Shown here in pieces: positions 33,501 to 44,579 of a DNA stretch of 64,000 bases. The translations under genes and the position numbers were made by a program. The notes beneath the pieces are model-generated. The model was not told the origin of the DNA. It saw only the letters and a program-made list of their open reading frames with translations, and ran no database searches. Within the stretch, counting starts at the first letter, position 1; every line of letters begins with the position of its first letter. The DNA is from Panicum virgatum (Eukaryota; Streptophyta; Magnoliopsida; Poales; Poaceae): positions 39,971,674 to 40,035,673 of the forward strand of contig NC_053142.1 in the NCBI RefSeq assembly GCF_016808335.1, written 5' to 3'.

Positions 33501-36500
33501 AATAATTCGATCCATAAAAGAAGTATAAATTAACATCCAAAAAACAACTATCATATTTGCTACAACGCACTCAAAAAGAGGAATATGCCAAAAAAAAGTA
33601 GGAAAAGTGGTCCCACAATTTTGTCCAAAAGACCACCACGCCGGGATTACAGGGCCACAGGAGAGGAAGGCCGCGAAGAAAACCCAAATAGAAGTGCAAT
33701 TTCGGTTTTCGCTTCCACCCCTCCCATGGCCACAAGCCACTCGGTGGATTTTTGTGGCCTCCCAAACTCAGCGTTTGGACCAAAAAGGAAAAAAACAATG
33801 TTGTTTTTTATCATTAAAAGTGGGAAAAAGTTGCAGAATATAGAACCAACGTTAATGATGTGCAAATAAGATACATCAAAATGAAAACACAAATATCATT
33901 GCTTTTTTATGGAGAAATCAGATAGAGTTGTTGTGGTGCTTTTCGTTTTGATTTATGTACAAATATCATTTTTTGAATTTTAGGACACATCAAGTCAATG
34001 ACACAAATGGACACATAGCTGTAGATCTACTTTCCACGTGACATATCATACACTTTACATAGGACACACAATCTATTTGTTCATAAGCTAAAATACTTGA
34101 ACGAAACATTCTTAAAGGATGAAGTAGAGAGACCTGAAACTTCCAATTTCTGGTGGAATTTTTCTCTAACTTTGTTCTCCACTTCTTTCCAAAAATCTCA
34201 ATCGCAAATTCTATGAAGTTCCTAAAGCTGAAAAAAGAAAAGAGAAATTAAATTAGATCATAAGCACTGAGAAAAGGGCCACTGAGAAAAGTAGTAATGA
34301 AGCTACAAAATATAATTTGTAGTAATTACACAATGTAGTGATGGTAAAAGTTGCAGAAATGGCACACACAATGTGTGGCAGAACCGCCCAAATTAATCAG
34401 GCTCAAGTGCGCTAACCATCACCCTAAAGGTAATCCCGGTTAACACGCACTTCAAACGGAGTAATCCGGCAGTGCTGTCGGGTAAAGTCCCGAAGAATCC
34501 ACCTGAGCGTCGATCGAACACAAAGCTTACATGCAACTCACACGAAGGCGAGTCCAGAGAGTACAACATTTCACAAATATATTACATTACTGAGTCTTAA
34601 CTTAATTATTACAAACCAAGTTCGAAATCTCAGAAAGGTACTTGAAATTCAAAAATTTAAAGTAGTTCAGAGTTCAACTGCAGTGGAAATAAAGCGAGTT
34701 CTAAACGACGATACAAGATGTCATGATGAAGCCCGTACATGACATCAATCACATCCTCAGATGTACCACCTGAAAAACAAAGCCACAAGTAAGGCTGAGT
34801 ATACTAATACTCAGCAAGGCTTACCCGACTAAGGGTATACTTAGCCCTGTATCTAGACATGCAAGGCTTTTGGCTTGAGAGGTTTGTTTTGCCGAAAAGC
34901 AGTAAAGAGTAGATCCTTAATTTTAGGTTTTAGCTTTCAGGTTCTAGTTCAATTAACCATTCTAGGTGAGCATCTATCCAATAGCATACATGGTGGAAAA
35001 CAATTATCTTTCATCATCCAACCAACCATATTCATCATCATCATCTTTCACTTCTTACTCTATGTGGCAAAAGGGTTAAGCAGTCCCAAACCGTGAGAAG
35101 CAGACGATTCGAATCGAATTTGTTAACCTGGCCAGGCAGACCTAACACACACGCATGGGGATCGACATCTCGCTTCGCCTACGCGACTTTTCCCTTCAAT
35201 TCCCGCTGCACGGAACAGGCCCACCGCCCTCGACTACAAGAACCCCCGCCACGGTACGGCGCCGGGTCATGAGCCTTCTTGCACCCGCATGTGGTCGTAT
35301 GAGAACAACGTTCAAAGACGGTGGGGAGTATGTTTCGGCCTCGGTGCAATCCAGTACTTAAGCTTACCGATTACCATATTTCTCGGTATGTGGTTAGTCA
35401 AAAGCTTAACCACCACTACCACACACTGCGGCCTTATCCATTTTCACTAAACAGACGGGGTATCACAAGTACCACAACCCCATCCGTGAACCTTATAGTT
35501 GCAGTATGTAGTAAACATTCAACTCCTATAATTCTCGCGAGTGACAGAAAATCACTCGACTTCTACCGAACCATTAGCCTAGCCAACTACCGACCTACAC
35601 ATACTAGTGTTCAAGTATAGGTACCTAGGATCATGCAGCTAAGGTTCCAAGCAGCTCCTGTAAACTTAAATGCACAAGTAGATAGGAAAAAAATAATAAG
35701 TTGCATAAATTTAAAGTATATAGGACATGCTCTGGGGCTTGCCTTGCTAAGCAAAGTTAGCCTTGGGCTCTTCCGAACTTTGGTTCGGGTCTTCGGCGGC
35801 TTCAGTTAGATTAGCTTGGGCTTCACGCTGCTCACTCTCGGACTCCGGCACCAGCTCGTACGTACCGTCGGCGAGAGTAGGCGTATCTATATGAAATGTG
35901 CATACATGAGTTGTGTGACCGTAACAACTTTTATATACTTCACTATAAAGCTGTAAAATATTTCATTTACATCTACTTGGGCAATCGTTTATAGAGTATT
36001 ATCTAGATTAACTATTTCTCATTAAGTGAGTATTTTGCCTTTTCGTAAAAGCTATTTTTCAATAGCATACATGGATTATTCATAACTGCTGTTAAATATA
36101 GTTTCCGGTGCTGAGATTTTTATACAGAGTACTTTGCTTAGACACAAACCTACTGTCAAAATTTCAGACATTTTCATCAAGCAGATTAATCACTAAAAAA
36201 TAGCGTAAGCTGCTACTACTAGAATCAAGATTAATTTGTACAGGCGAAACATGCGAGTACTAGTAACGAAACTTTAACTAAGTGTTGAGGATCTGATGAT
36301 GAACCTACTATAAATTTTTTCAGCTTTAAAAGAGAAACATACAAGACATGAAAAAAGAAAAAAAATAAAGCAATGTATGGTGGCATAGATCAAGATTAAT
36401 TTATACAGACCATTATACTGAGATAATGAGCCTCAATTTTTTACAGAGTAATTAGGTGAACATAATAGACCTATGGTCAAAATATCATGTTTTTCCAGGC

Positions 36501-39480
36501 ATAGGAACTATTTTCCTTGATTTAATGTATTTCTCCTTTTCAAAAATCATTTGGTCCAGTTGGGTTTAACTAAAAATTCTCACACTTTTTATGTAGAATC
36601 TGGGAACCAAACTAAAAGTACTGTAAAATTTTGAACCCATGAAGCATACCATAACAACTAGGATAAATAAAATTATTTATTCTAGGCATACATTAAGTCA
36701 TAAATAAAACCTATATCTAGGTATGTCAAATGGACCTCAAATTTTTACAGAGTCCTACACTTGCAGTCTACAACAATCTGTCCAAAAATCACCTATAGAC
36801 CATGGCTAGAACTTGAGATCTAAATAAAAGACTAATAAATTTGTATTTAATCAAGAACAAAAACCAGTGAGCAAATGAAAAAGTGCATGTAATGAAAGTT
36901 GTAGATCTAGTAACAAAGAAATCAGATCAATTGAGTTTGAATTTTTCCCATTTTTTACGAATTTATATTGATTTTACAAGTTTGCTGTTTTTGAAAACAA
37001 AAAGAAAATAATATGAGATCTTGCATCTAGGCCCCTGGAAAGATTTGGGCGATTACAAATAGGTCCCTGGCCGGACTTGGAGCAGGGGAGACGTCGGGCG
37101 ACCTAAATCCGACGAGGTCGCTCACCAGCGGCGTGGGGTAGGTGGGGGAAAAGGAAGAGGACGTCGAGGCGCACCGGTGGGTGGTCTCGGAGCTCGCGGG
37201 GATGGCCGGACGGGGCTCGCCGGTGTGAAGCAAGGTGTGGCGGCGGGTCTGGCCGGCGGCGACGGCGCTCCGGTGGCCATGGGCGGAGGTGGCTGGGCTT
37301 GGGAGCTCCGTTGGGGCGAGGTGAAGCCTTTCCCGAGGTCGGTTGGAGCCGAGGGAGGGCAGAGGAGGGGTCTCCACGGCGGGGTGGCATTCGGCGGCGG
37401 CAATGGCGGGCGGCGAGCGGTGTTCTGGGCAGGGGAGCGGCGGTCGAGCTTGAGGAGGAGAGGAGAGTGGAGAGGGAAGGTGATGGCGCTTCCTCGCGAT
37501 GTAAATGGGGAGCGGATGGGTTCTGCAGGGGGAGCGCGGGTGGAGGGGCGCTCGACGGCGGCAATGGCGGCGGCTGTGGCTCGCGGGCGCGCGAGCAGAG
37601 GCCTGCCTTGGCTTTTATAGGCGGCATGGTGAAGGAGGAGGGGATGGGCATGGGCAGGGAGGCCGGGGTAGCTCGGGCAGCGCGGGCAGCGGCCGCGGCG
37701 CTCGGCCGGACGTGGCTGTCGCCGAGCGGCGTGCAGCAGCGCGGCATCGCTGAGCGGCGCACTCATGGTGGGGTGCCGTGTGGGCGGGCGGCGCAGCGAG
37801 GGCGGGTGGGCGCGCTCGAGTGGGGTGGTGATGGAGCTCAGCAGGGCGGCAGCAGGGCAGCGAGCGTGGGCGGTGCAGCAGCGCGCACGCAGGGAGGAGG
37901 AAAGGGGGAGAGAGAGTAAGGGTTGAAAAGTCAACTGTTTGACTCGATTTAAATTTAAAATTTTCAATTGAAACTCGAAAAACTTTGAATATGAAAATTG
38001 TTCAAAATGTCGAAATCTACAACTTTTGTTTCAGGCATTTTCCCATTTGAGGTTTGGTTTGAAAGTTACAAATTCAAATTTTAATGTAAAAGAAATTACC
38101 CTATACACATTGTTTTTCGAATTTTTCTCCAAATTTTGTGTGCTAACTTGAAAAACTTTAAACATGAAAGTTGTTTATTATATGAAACTCTACAACTTTT
38201 GTTTTGGGCAAAAATTAATTTAAGCTATGGTTTGCACTTTGTATTTTCGGATCTTTTCAGCATTTTCTGAAATTAATTATGGGAGAAAATGTAATGTGGA
38301 TCGACTTATCATTTCATGTGCAAAAACTCACTTTCTTCCCATGGCTTCAACTAGACTTTGGTTTATTATGATTTTAGTGAGGTGCCTATGAAATTTCACA
38401 AGCAAACTTGCATCAGTTTAAAAACTATTTAAAGTTTTCGACCTATGCACATATACACCTGGACACACAGACATTCAGGCATTTATTTCAAAGTTTTCTG
38501 ATTAATAATGCATGATTTGGTGCTAACAACCTTAGATTAGCTAATTAAAAACCTGGGCTGTCACACAATGACACAAAGAAAATTGGAAAACAAAACCTAC
38601 AAACCCAGGCAAGCAGTTGATATGAAAAGAAACTACTGCTACTGTCTTGCTTAGTGAAGAAATGGACCAAACTTTTGACAAAAACTTTTAGGCCCAAGGC
38701 TAGATGGCATGCGGAAATAAAAGCCAAACTGGAATCCCCAATTCAAATCTAACCAGATAACAAATCGAATACATCCATGGCAAGGATCCATGAGCAAACT
38801 AATCATAGACACTACTTATGATACATCAACGAATATGCTAATCTGCACTGCAAGCCACTAACCCTAAACACACATACACACTCTCAACAAAAACTACAAA
38901 TAAATGGGGTTGGATCAAGAAAAAAAAATTCAAAAGACAAAAGACAAAAAAATCAACTAAAAAAATCACACCACTTACACCCACGCTTCAGCCTCACAAA
39001 ATCAAAAGATGTATTTAACATGGTGTTACCACCCACTACCCATCTCCCTCATGGTTGAACCCCCAACAGAAAGCACAAATCCATTCGTGGAATGAAATGG
39101 AGGGGAAAAAAGACAACACGCTGCTAACCCCCGACCGTGCACTCTGCTCCTCCACCCCACCGCAGGGCCACCCTTCCCCACACACACCACCACCAACAAC
39201 AACGGACAACACTAACAGTTCAAACACTAACATATCTAAAAATCCTAACAAATAAGAAAAGAGAACATACAGCAAAAATGCCGATGCCACCACCTCTCAC
39301 CGGTTGGAGTTACTGGTGTGTCACTGGGACAAGCCGATGGAGTGCGTCGCCGCAAAATCACTGAGATCAGCGACCCCTAGGCAATCGCCCTCCACTCGAC
39401 CCCTTCGTCTCCTCGCTCGAGTGGATGGGCCTCGACCCCTCTGCTTCTATCGGTAGAGTGGGTAGGAAAGAAGTGAAAAT
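30540..39480 (-). ncRNA. Spliced-looking minus-strand locus, no long ORF
   Basis: A probable untranslated first exon (about 39480-39301, donor GTGAGA) is also found in the inverted-repeat unit at 28900-29092. Further candidate exons with good acceptor and donor pairs are 34227-34134, 33465-33397, 33113-33064, 31435-31388, 31125-31053, and a last exon starting at 30874. The exon at 34134-34227 is open for 31 codons (FRNFIEFAIEIFGKKW), and the last exon ends in frame at TGA 30795 (LMNLSRNNVAGAKSFHYALG). Phases do not join into one long frame, and the early exons lack an ATG. I read it as a long noncoding RNA or decayed gene with unknown function. Its first intron is interrupted by a 4.2-kb solo LTR. 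Exon calls rest on splice patterns alone. Confidence 0.35.
34374..38565 (-). mobile_element. Solo LTR, 4.2 kb, perfect 5-bp target duplication
   Basis: CAATG flanks both sides (34369-34373 and 38566-38570). The element begins TGTGGCAG and ends CTGTCACA, so it has TG..CA ends. Removing it rejoins GGCACACACAATG to ACACAAAG, exactly as in the uninterrupted copy near 29816-29835, which confirms the insertion. It contains no gag or pol. Its termini, the TACTCAGCAAGGCTTACC motif and the TACAACTTTTGTTT motif match the element at 57132-60831, which lies in the opposite orientation. LTRs of about 4 kb without coding recall LARD-type elements such as Sukkula. That assignment is an inference. Confidence 0.85.
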
Positions 39481-39868
39481 TGAAAAAGGAGGAAGTGGTG
39501 GGTCCCACACAGCAGCCATCTACCTTGTTCACTGGGCTGGAGCTGGAACTGGTGGCTGGAGTGGTGTGAGAGAAAAATACTGTTGGCTGGCTGGTGGCTG
39601 GAAGCTGGTGCTGGAGCAGTGTGAGAGGAAAACACTGTTGGACTGGAGGCTGCTGGAGCTGCCGAACAGAGTGATCATCAATTACAGAGCCGCGGTTCAC
39701 ATGAAAAAATAAAATGGATCCAATTATCAACATTAGGATCCGATAGTGCACAACGGGCAAAATAAAAAAGTTTGTTGCAGGCCCTATAGCTATTACTAAT
39801 ACATCGATTGATGCGGCACCAAATTTCAATCGACTGATGCAGAGTAAATCTCTTTTTCTATTTGTTAT
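38571..39868 (-). repeat. Third copy of the inverted-repeat unit
   Basis: This segment, continued at 34341-34373 on the other side of the solo LTR, is the reverse complement of about 28528-29849 with only scattered differences. It includes the putative first exon and the start of intron 1 of the minus-strand locus. Homology stops near 39868, so the outer 450 bp of the repeat arms is not present here. Confidence 0.85.
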
Positions 39869-41573
39869 ATTCCAAAAAAGTTACTGGCCTAAGTGCCATG
39901 TAATAGGCCGGTAACAACATCAAATTGTGCCAAACATCGCATGGGCCGGTAACAACGTCGAAATGCGCCAGACATCGCTGCGTCCAGTCTCTTAACGGGG
40001 TGTCATAGTAAATTGCGGGCCCAATAACAACTGAGGTTTGAGGTTGCTGAACAATTATTGGCACCAGGAATAACTGTTGGCTAAAGATCCAATGGACTAG
40101 AAAGGTGATTGACGGTTAATAAAATTTCAATCGATTGATGAAGAGACAGATCCTAGAGAGAGCTCTTGCGCTTATCCGGAAAATGGAGGCCAGCTGGTTC
40201 CCTGGAGCCCTAGGCGTTTGAGGCCAGTTGATGCATGCATGCTCCTCGCGCAGGTCCGGAGAACAGAGGCCCGTCCACAAGCCGCGAGATGCCCTTTCCT
40301 TTCCTGTGCGCCGTGGTGGGCGACGCCGACGCCCGAGCAATTTGGGCACTGCCGCGCGACCCCATTGGGCGGGAGAGGCATCGGGCTCGTCGCTACCGGC
40401 CACCCCGGGCGCACCTCGCTTTCCCCCTCTGCAGTCGCTGAGCGGTAAAGGAGCTCGAGCCCATGGCACGCTTGCACGGATGCAGTGCAGTACACAGGGA
40501 ATGAAAAGCCTAATCATGGAGCGGAGAAAGCGTAGGAGAATGGTGGGAGGCGCCAGGGCCCAGGGGAGCGTACCATGAGTGAAGAGGGCACTTAGAAGCG
40601 ACTGGAATTGAAGGTGTACTAGGATTCTCGCGCTGATAAAAGTCCTGACACCTGACACTCTGACAGAGAGCAAACATGATACAAGTCAACTATTCAAGCA
40701 CCGGGGTTCTAGTTCTAAGCAGCACACCAGGTCCAGTTTTCCATTGCCAGGCAGCGATGGAGCACCTGGAATCCTTTTATTTCAAAAAAGAAGCACATGG
40801 AATCCTGGACACACAAATTCTCAGATCCTACGCACCTGGATACACCACACTTTGTTACGGAGATTCAGACTGGCTTAGCATACCACCACCGCCCTGAATA
40901 GTGCATGCAACTACAGGCCAAAGGATTTGGCGCCATACGCGTGTGTATACAAAGCAAAAGAATACGGTACCTTTTTTGGAAAAAAAAAGAGAATACAGTA
41001 CCAACCATAAAATAGCGCCACTTTTTTTCAAAAAGAATACGGATACCTACCATGGGTTCATTTCTGGGATTTCTTTTCCATCTGAGATTGTAAAATACAT
41101 ATGAGAAATGGGCCAAATTACAAAAAAAAAAAGATATACCGAGACTAATCGGCCTCAGAAGGATTTCAATTTATCTGGCTGGAAACTATGGGCTTCTTCG
41201 CGTTTTGGGGGGGTGCAATCTTTTTTTCTCGGTCCGGCTAGCATTCTCGCGGGCCAAGCGGCCCAACATGGCGATGGAAAGTTCTTAGAAATTGAGATGC
41301 AAGTTAGTAGCAAATTTAAAGGTCCCCCCGGTAGTTAGGAACTGCCGCTACGTTATCGAATCCCACTTCTGATTTTCGCAAAAAAAAGAAAAACAAGAAT
41401 CCCATTTCTGATCCAGAATTTTTGAAAAGAGATTTCTGATCCAGAATAAGTGGATTTATTCATTGAATGTGACCCATAATTTGTTTAACTCGGAGTTCAA
41501 AAAGTTCCTTTATCCTTTAACTCGGAGTTTGTTTATTCTTGAAGTTCAAAAAGTCTTAGAGCTGGGCGCTTAG
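39869..41573. other. Intergenic sequence upstream of the Copia element
   Basis: GGCCGGTAACAAC is repeated near 39908 and 39953. AATTTCAATCGA(C/T)TGATG occurs at about 39824 and 40125, which suggests a partial duplication of the repeat edge. The GC-rich part, 40200-40570, has open frames on both strands but no recognised product. Confidence 0.4.
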
Positions 41574-42065
41574 TGTTGGTGATATGCCCAAGAGCCTATC
41601 ATCACAATACGGTTTAAAGGCCCAAGAGGATATTGATCCAAGAGGAATTAGGGTTACTAATGGGCCTATGAGATAGAAGTCCATTAGTACGCCCTATATA
41701 TACGAGGGAGGGGCTAGGGGGGCGATACCCTGTGAGCCGCGCCACCTCCTAGCCGCCGTCCCTCCCTCTCTCTCTCGGCCGCCGCCCTTGCCGTGCGTGC
41801 GGTGCTAGCACACCGACGCCCGGCGTTTCATCCCCGTACGTGTGGACTCCGTGGAGGCGCTGCTGCGACTGTTGCGCTGATCGGCTGCTGGGATCAAGTA
41901 CGAGGAGCTCGATTCGTGGGACGTGATCGACTACTTCCTCTACATCGACGCGCGACTTCTTCCGCTGCGCTGCGCGTCTAGTGGTAACGATCTATGATCT
42001 TCTACTCGCAAGTATCTTGGGTATATGCGGTAGTGATGCTAGCGTAGCCCACCCGTTTCCCTACA
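41574..42065 (+). mobile_element. 5' LTR of a truncated Copia retrotransposon
   Basis: The LTR begins TGTTGGTGATATGCCC and ends CCGTTTCCCTACA, giving 492 bp with TG..CA ends. A TATATATACGAGG promoter-like sequence lies at about 41696. One base after the LTR is TGGTACCAGAGCC, which matches the initiator-Met tRNA primer-binding site typical of plant Copia elements. Confidence 0.8.
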
Positions 42066-44575
42066 GTGGTACCAGAGCCATTTTGCTTAGTTTTTGGTCT
42101 GGATCTTTTGCATATAGGTGATATGTTGTTGTAGTAGATTGGATCTATTACTTTTGCACGGTTTGATTAGATCAATTGGTCATAAGGGGTTAAAACTGGA
42201 GCGAGTTGATTGCGCAGCATGTGACAAAAGATTAGTTTGTGTTCTTTCTCTGTTATGCATACGGCATGTCCCTACCGGCTGGAATCACCATCGGGACTAA
42301 CTGTGTGCATAGTCAGCAGATTGAACCAACAGATCGAGGTCATGTGTAGATGCAGTCTTCTCAAGTGCAAAGCTTGCACGGTCAATGTGATTGACCTAGT
42401 GAAAATTGAGGCATTATGAATGGCTCGGATTTGAGGTGATGCGATCACTCTGATGAGATTTTCATAGAGATTCCATAGATGCGATCTGTGTAATACCGTG
42501 AGGTTTTCAGGGCGCCGTTGCTTTCTCGCTGTAGCGGCTTCCTAAGCGCTACTTTGGTAGAACACGTCGTACGCCTAACTTGTTTTTGCAGGGTGTGATG
42601 TGAATGGTATGGCCTCAATGTCATGTGATGATGTATGTGATGATTTGTGCGGCCTGCGTGTCGCAAGTTAACACAACCGGGTTGAGGTTGCACCATTATT
42701 GTATAACGACCTGCGTGTCGACTTGTGATGTTTGAATCCTCATGTAATTATTTCACTAGCTATTAGATGTAGTAGCTTAGTATATTTTCATGGAGACTTC
42801 AATCATGATGGCGATGATGATCACCACAAGACAGGACGGATGGCAATGGAGGTCACCTTGGAGCCATGGCGATGGAGCCATTGTGATGCAAGAGGCCATA
42901 CTATTCACAATATAATATGATTATATGTCTGTGATGTTTATTTTCCTGTTATACTATTCTTTCATGCTTTTACATATGGTGGATGCTTTAATCATGATAG
43001 AATAGCTTCCCTCAGAAAAGGTTGAGTTTTTTATGCCTTTTACCAATAGCTGCACCTATAAATTTTGATCGTTGTGTGGTAGGTTTACCAAAGTAGAGTA
43101 CCCTCAGCTATCACTTTTGTATAGGGTGGATGTCGGACATTCACAAGCATAGTATTGGTTTACTCAGCAAAGCTATCAAAACAGTTTTGGGCTTTAAGAC
43201 ATAGGGTTGGGGCCGGGGCATTGGATGCCACCCAACAAACAAGAGTCGCATAGAGATGTGATTAGTAATTTGTTACTTACCTATATCACTACTTTTCTAG
43301 CCGTGATGCTAAAGCTCACTAGAATTTTAGTGATTATGGATCTTGAACCACTATATGTCATTAGAGGGAAGATGACATTGATATAGTAGGTTGTCTTTTG
43401 TTAAATCAGTTAATGAAAGTCTTTACATAAACTTAGTGCTGAAATCTTATTTTACTTTAATGTTGTAGATCATGTCTGCTAGTAACAATTCCGCTTTCAA
43501 TTTGCGTTCTGTTCTTGAGAAAGAAAAGTTGAATGGAACAAACTTTATTGATTGGTACCGCAACCTGAGAATTGTTCTCAGGCAAGAGAAAAAGGAGTAT
43601 GTTCTTGAGCAGCCATATCCTGATGATCTCCCTGACAATGCAACTGCTGCTGATCGCAGAGTTTATGAGAAGCACTGCAATGACTCACTTGATGTCAGCT
43701 GTCTGATGCTCGCCACCATGTCCCCTGATCTGCAGAAGCAGTATGAGCATGCGGATGCTCATACCATGATCGAGGGGCTGCGTGGGATATTTCAGAACCA
43801 AGCCAGGACTGAGAGGTTCAATATCTCAAAGTCTTTGTTTGCGTGCAAGCTGCAAGAAGGTAGCCCAGTCAGTCCTCATGTGATCAAAATGATTGGTTAC
43901 ATTGAGACTTTGGACAGACTTGGTTCTGAACTTCACCAAGACTTGGCTACTGATGTTATTCTCCAGTCGCTCCCGGCGAGCTATGAGCCTTTTATCATTA
44001 ACTTTCAGATGAATGGCTTGGATAAAACATTGAGTGAGTTGCATGGGATGCTAAAGACAGCAGAGGAGAGCGTTAAGAAGAATCCCAATCATGTGATGCT
44101 GATTCAGAAGGGGAACAAAAAGAGGAAGCGTTGGACGCCTCCTAATCCCAAAGGTAAAGGCAAGGAAAAGAGTTCCAGTGGTGAGTCCTCGGGCTCTAAG
44201 CTAAAGCCAGCACCTAAGGCCAAATCTGGCCCTACTTCTGAGGATGAATGCTTCCACTGTCATGAAAAGAGACATTGGTCTAGGAACTGCAAGAAGTACT
44301 TGGAAGAAAAGAAGAAGAAGAAGAAGGGAAGTGAGACTTCCACTTCAGGTATAAATGTTATAGAAATAAATATTGCATTATCTTCTAGTGAATCATGGGT
44401 ATTTGATACTGGATCGATGATTCACACTTGCAAATCGTTGCAGGGTCTAAGTGAGACTAGAAGATTTGCAAGAGGCGAGTTGGACGTTCGTGTCGGCAAT
44501 GGCGCAAAGGTTGCGGTGTTGGCAGTCAGCACCTACCACTTGTCTCTACCCTCCGGATTAGTTTTGGAAAGATGA
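42066..44575 (+). mobile_element. Copia internal region, truncated after protease start
   Basis: The primer-binding site is followed by about 1.4 kb of untranslated leader and then gag. The element loses homology just after the protease active-site region. No integrase, reverse transcriptase, RNase H, polypurine tract or 3' LTR was found downstream to 48 kb. No target duplication could be checked because the right end is lost. Confidence 0.75.
43472..44575 (+). CDS. Copia Gag with truncated protease
   Basis: The 367-residue frame starts MSASNNSAFNLRSVLEKEKL. Its N-terminal two thirds are the Copia-type gag domain (LNGTNFIDWYRNLRIVL, LMLATMSPDLQKQYE, LQSLPASYEPFIINF). A Lys-rich segment leads to a CCHC zinc knuckle, CFHCHEKRHWSRNC. 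The usual Gly after the second Cys pair is replaced, but the metal ligands are intact. SWVFDTGSMIHTC then gives the DTG aspartic protease site, so gag and protease share one frame. The frame ends at TGA 44573-44575, well before the end of a normal protease. It is long, with no internal stop, so the element may be fairly young, but it cannot transpose alone. Confidence 0.88.
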   Translation: MSASNNSAFNLRSVLEKEKLNGTNFIDWYRNLRIVLRQEKKEYVLEQPYPDDLPDNATAADRRVYEKHCNDSLDVSCLMLATMSPDLQKQYEHADAHTMIEGLRGIFQNQARTERFNISKSLFACKLQEGSPVSPHVIKMIGYIETLDRLGSELHQDLATDVILQSLPASYEPFIINFQMNGLDKTLSELHGMLKTAEESVKKNPNHVMLIQKGNKKRKRWTPPNPKGKGKEKSSSGESSGSKLKPAPKAKSGPTSEDECFHCHEKRHWSRNCKKYLEEKKKKKKGSETSTSGINVIEINIALSSSESWVFDTGSMIHTCKSLQGLSETRRFARGELDVRVGNGAKVAVLAVSTYHLSLPSGLVLER

Positions 44576-44579
44576 CAGT

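Noticed and set aside
37122..37967. 281-codon minus frame and overlapping plus frames
   Set aside because: They fall within the 4.2-kb solo LTR, are low-complexity Pro/Ala/Arg sequences and have no domain; the equivalent part of the other LTR copy has different frames.
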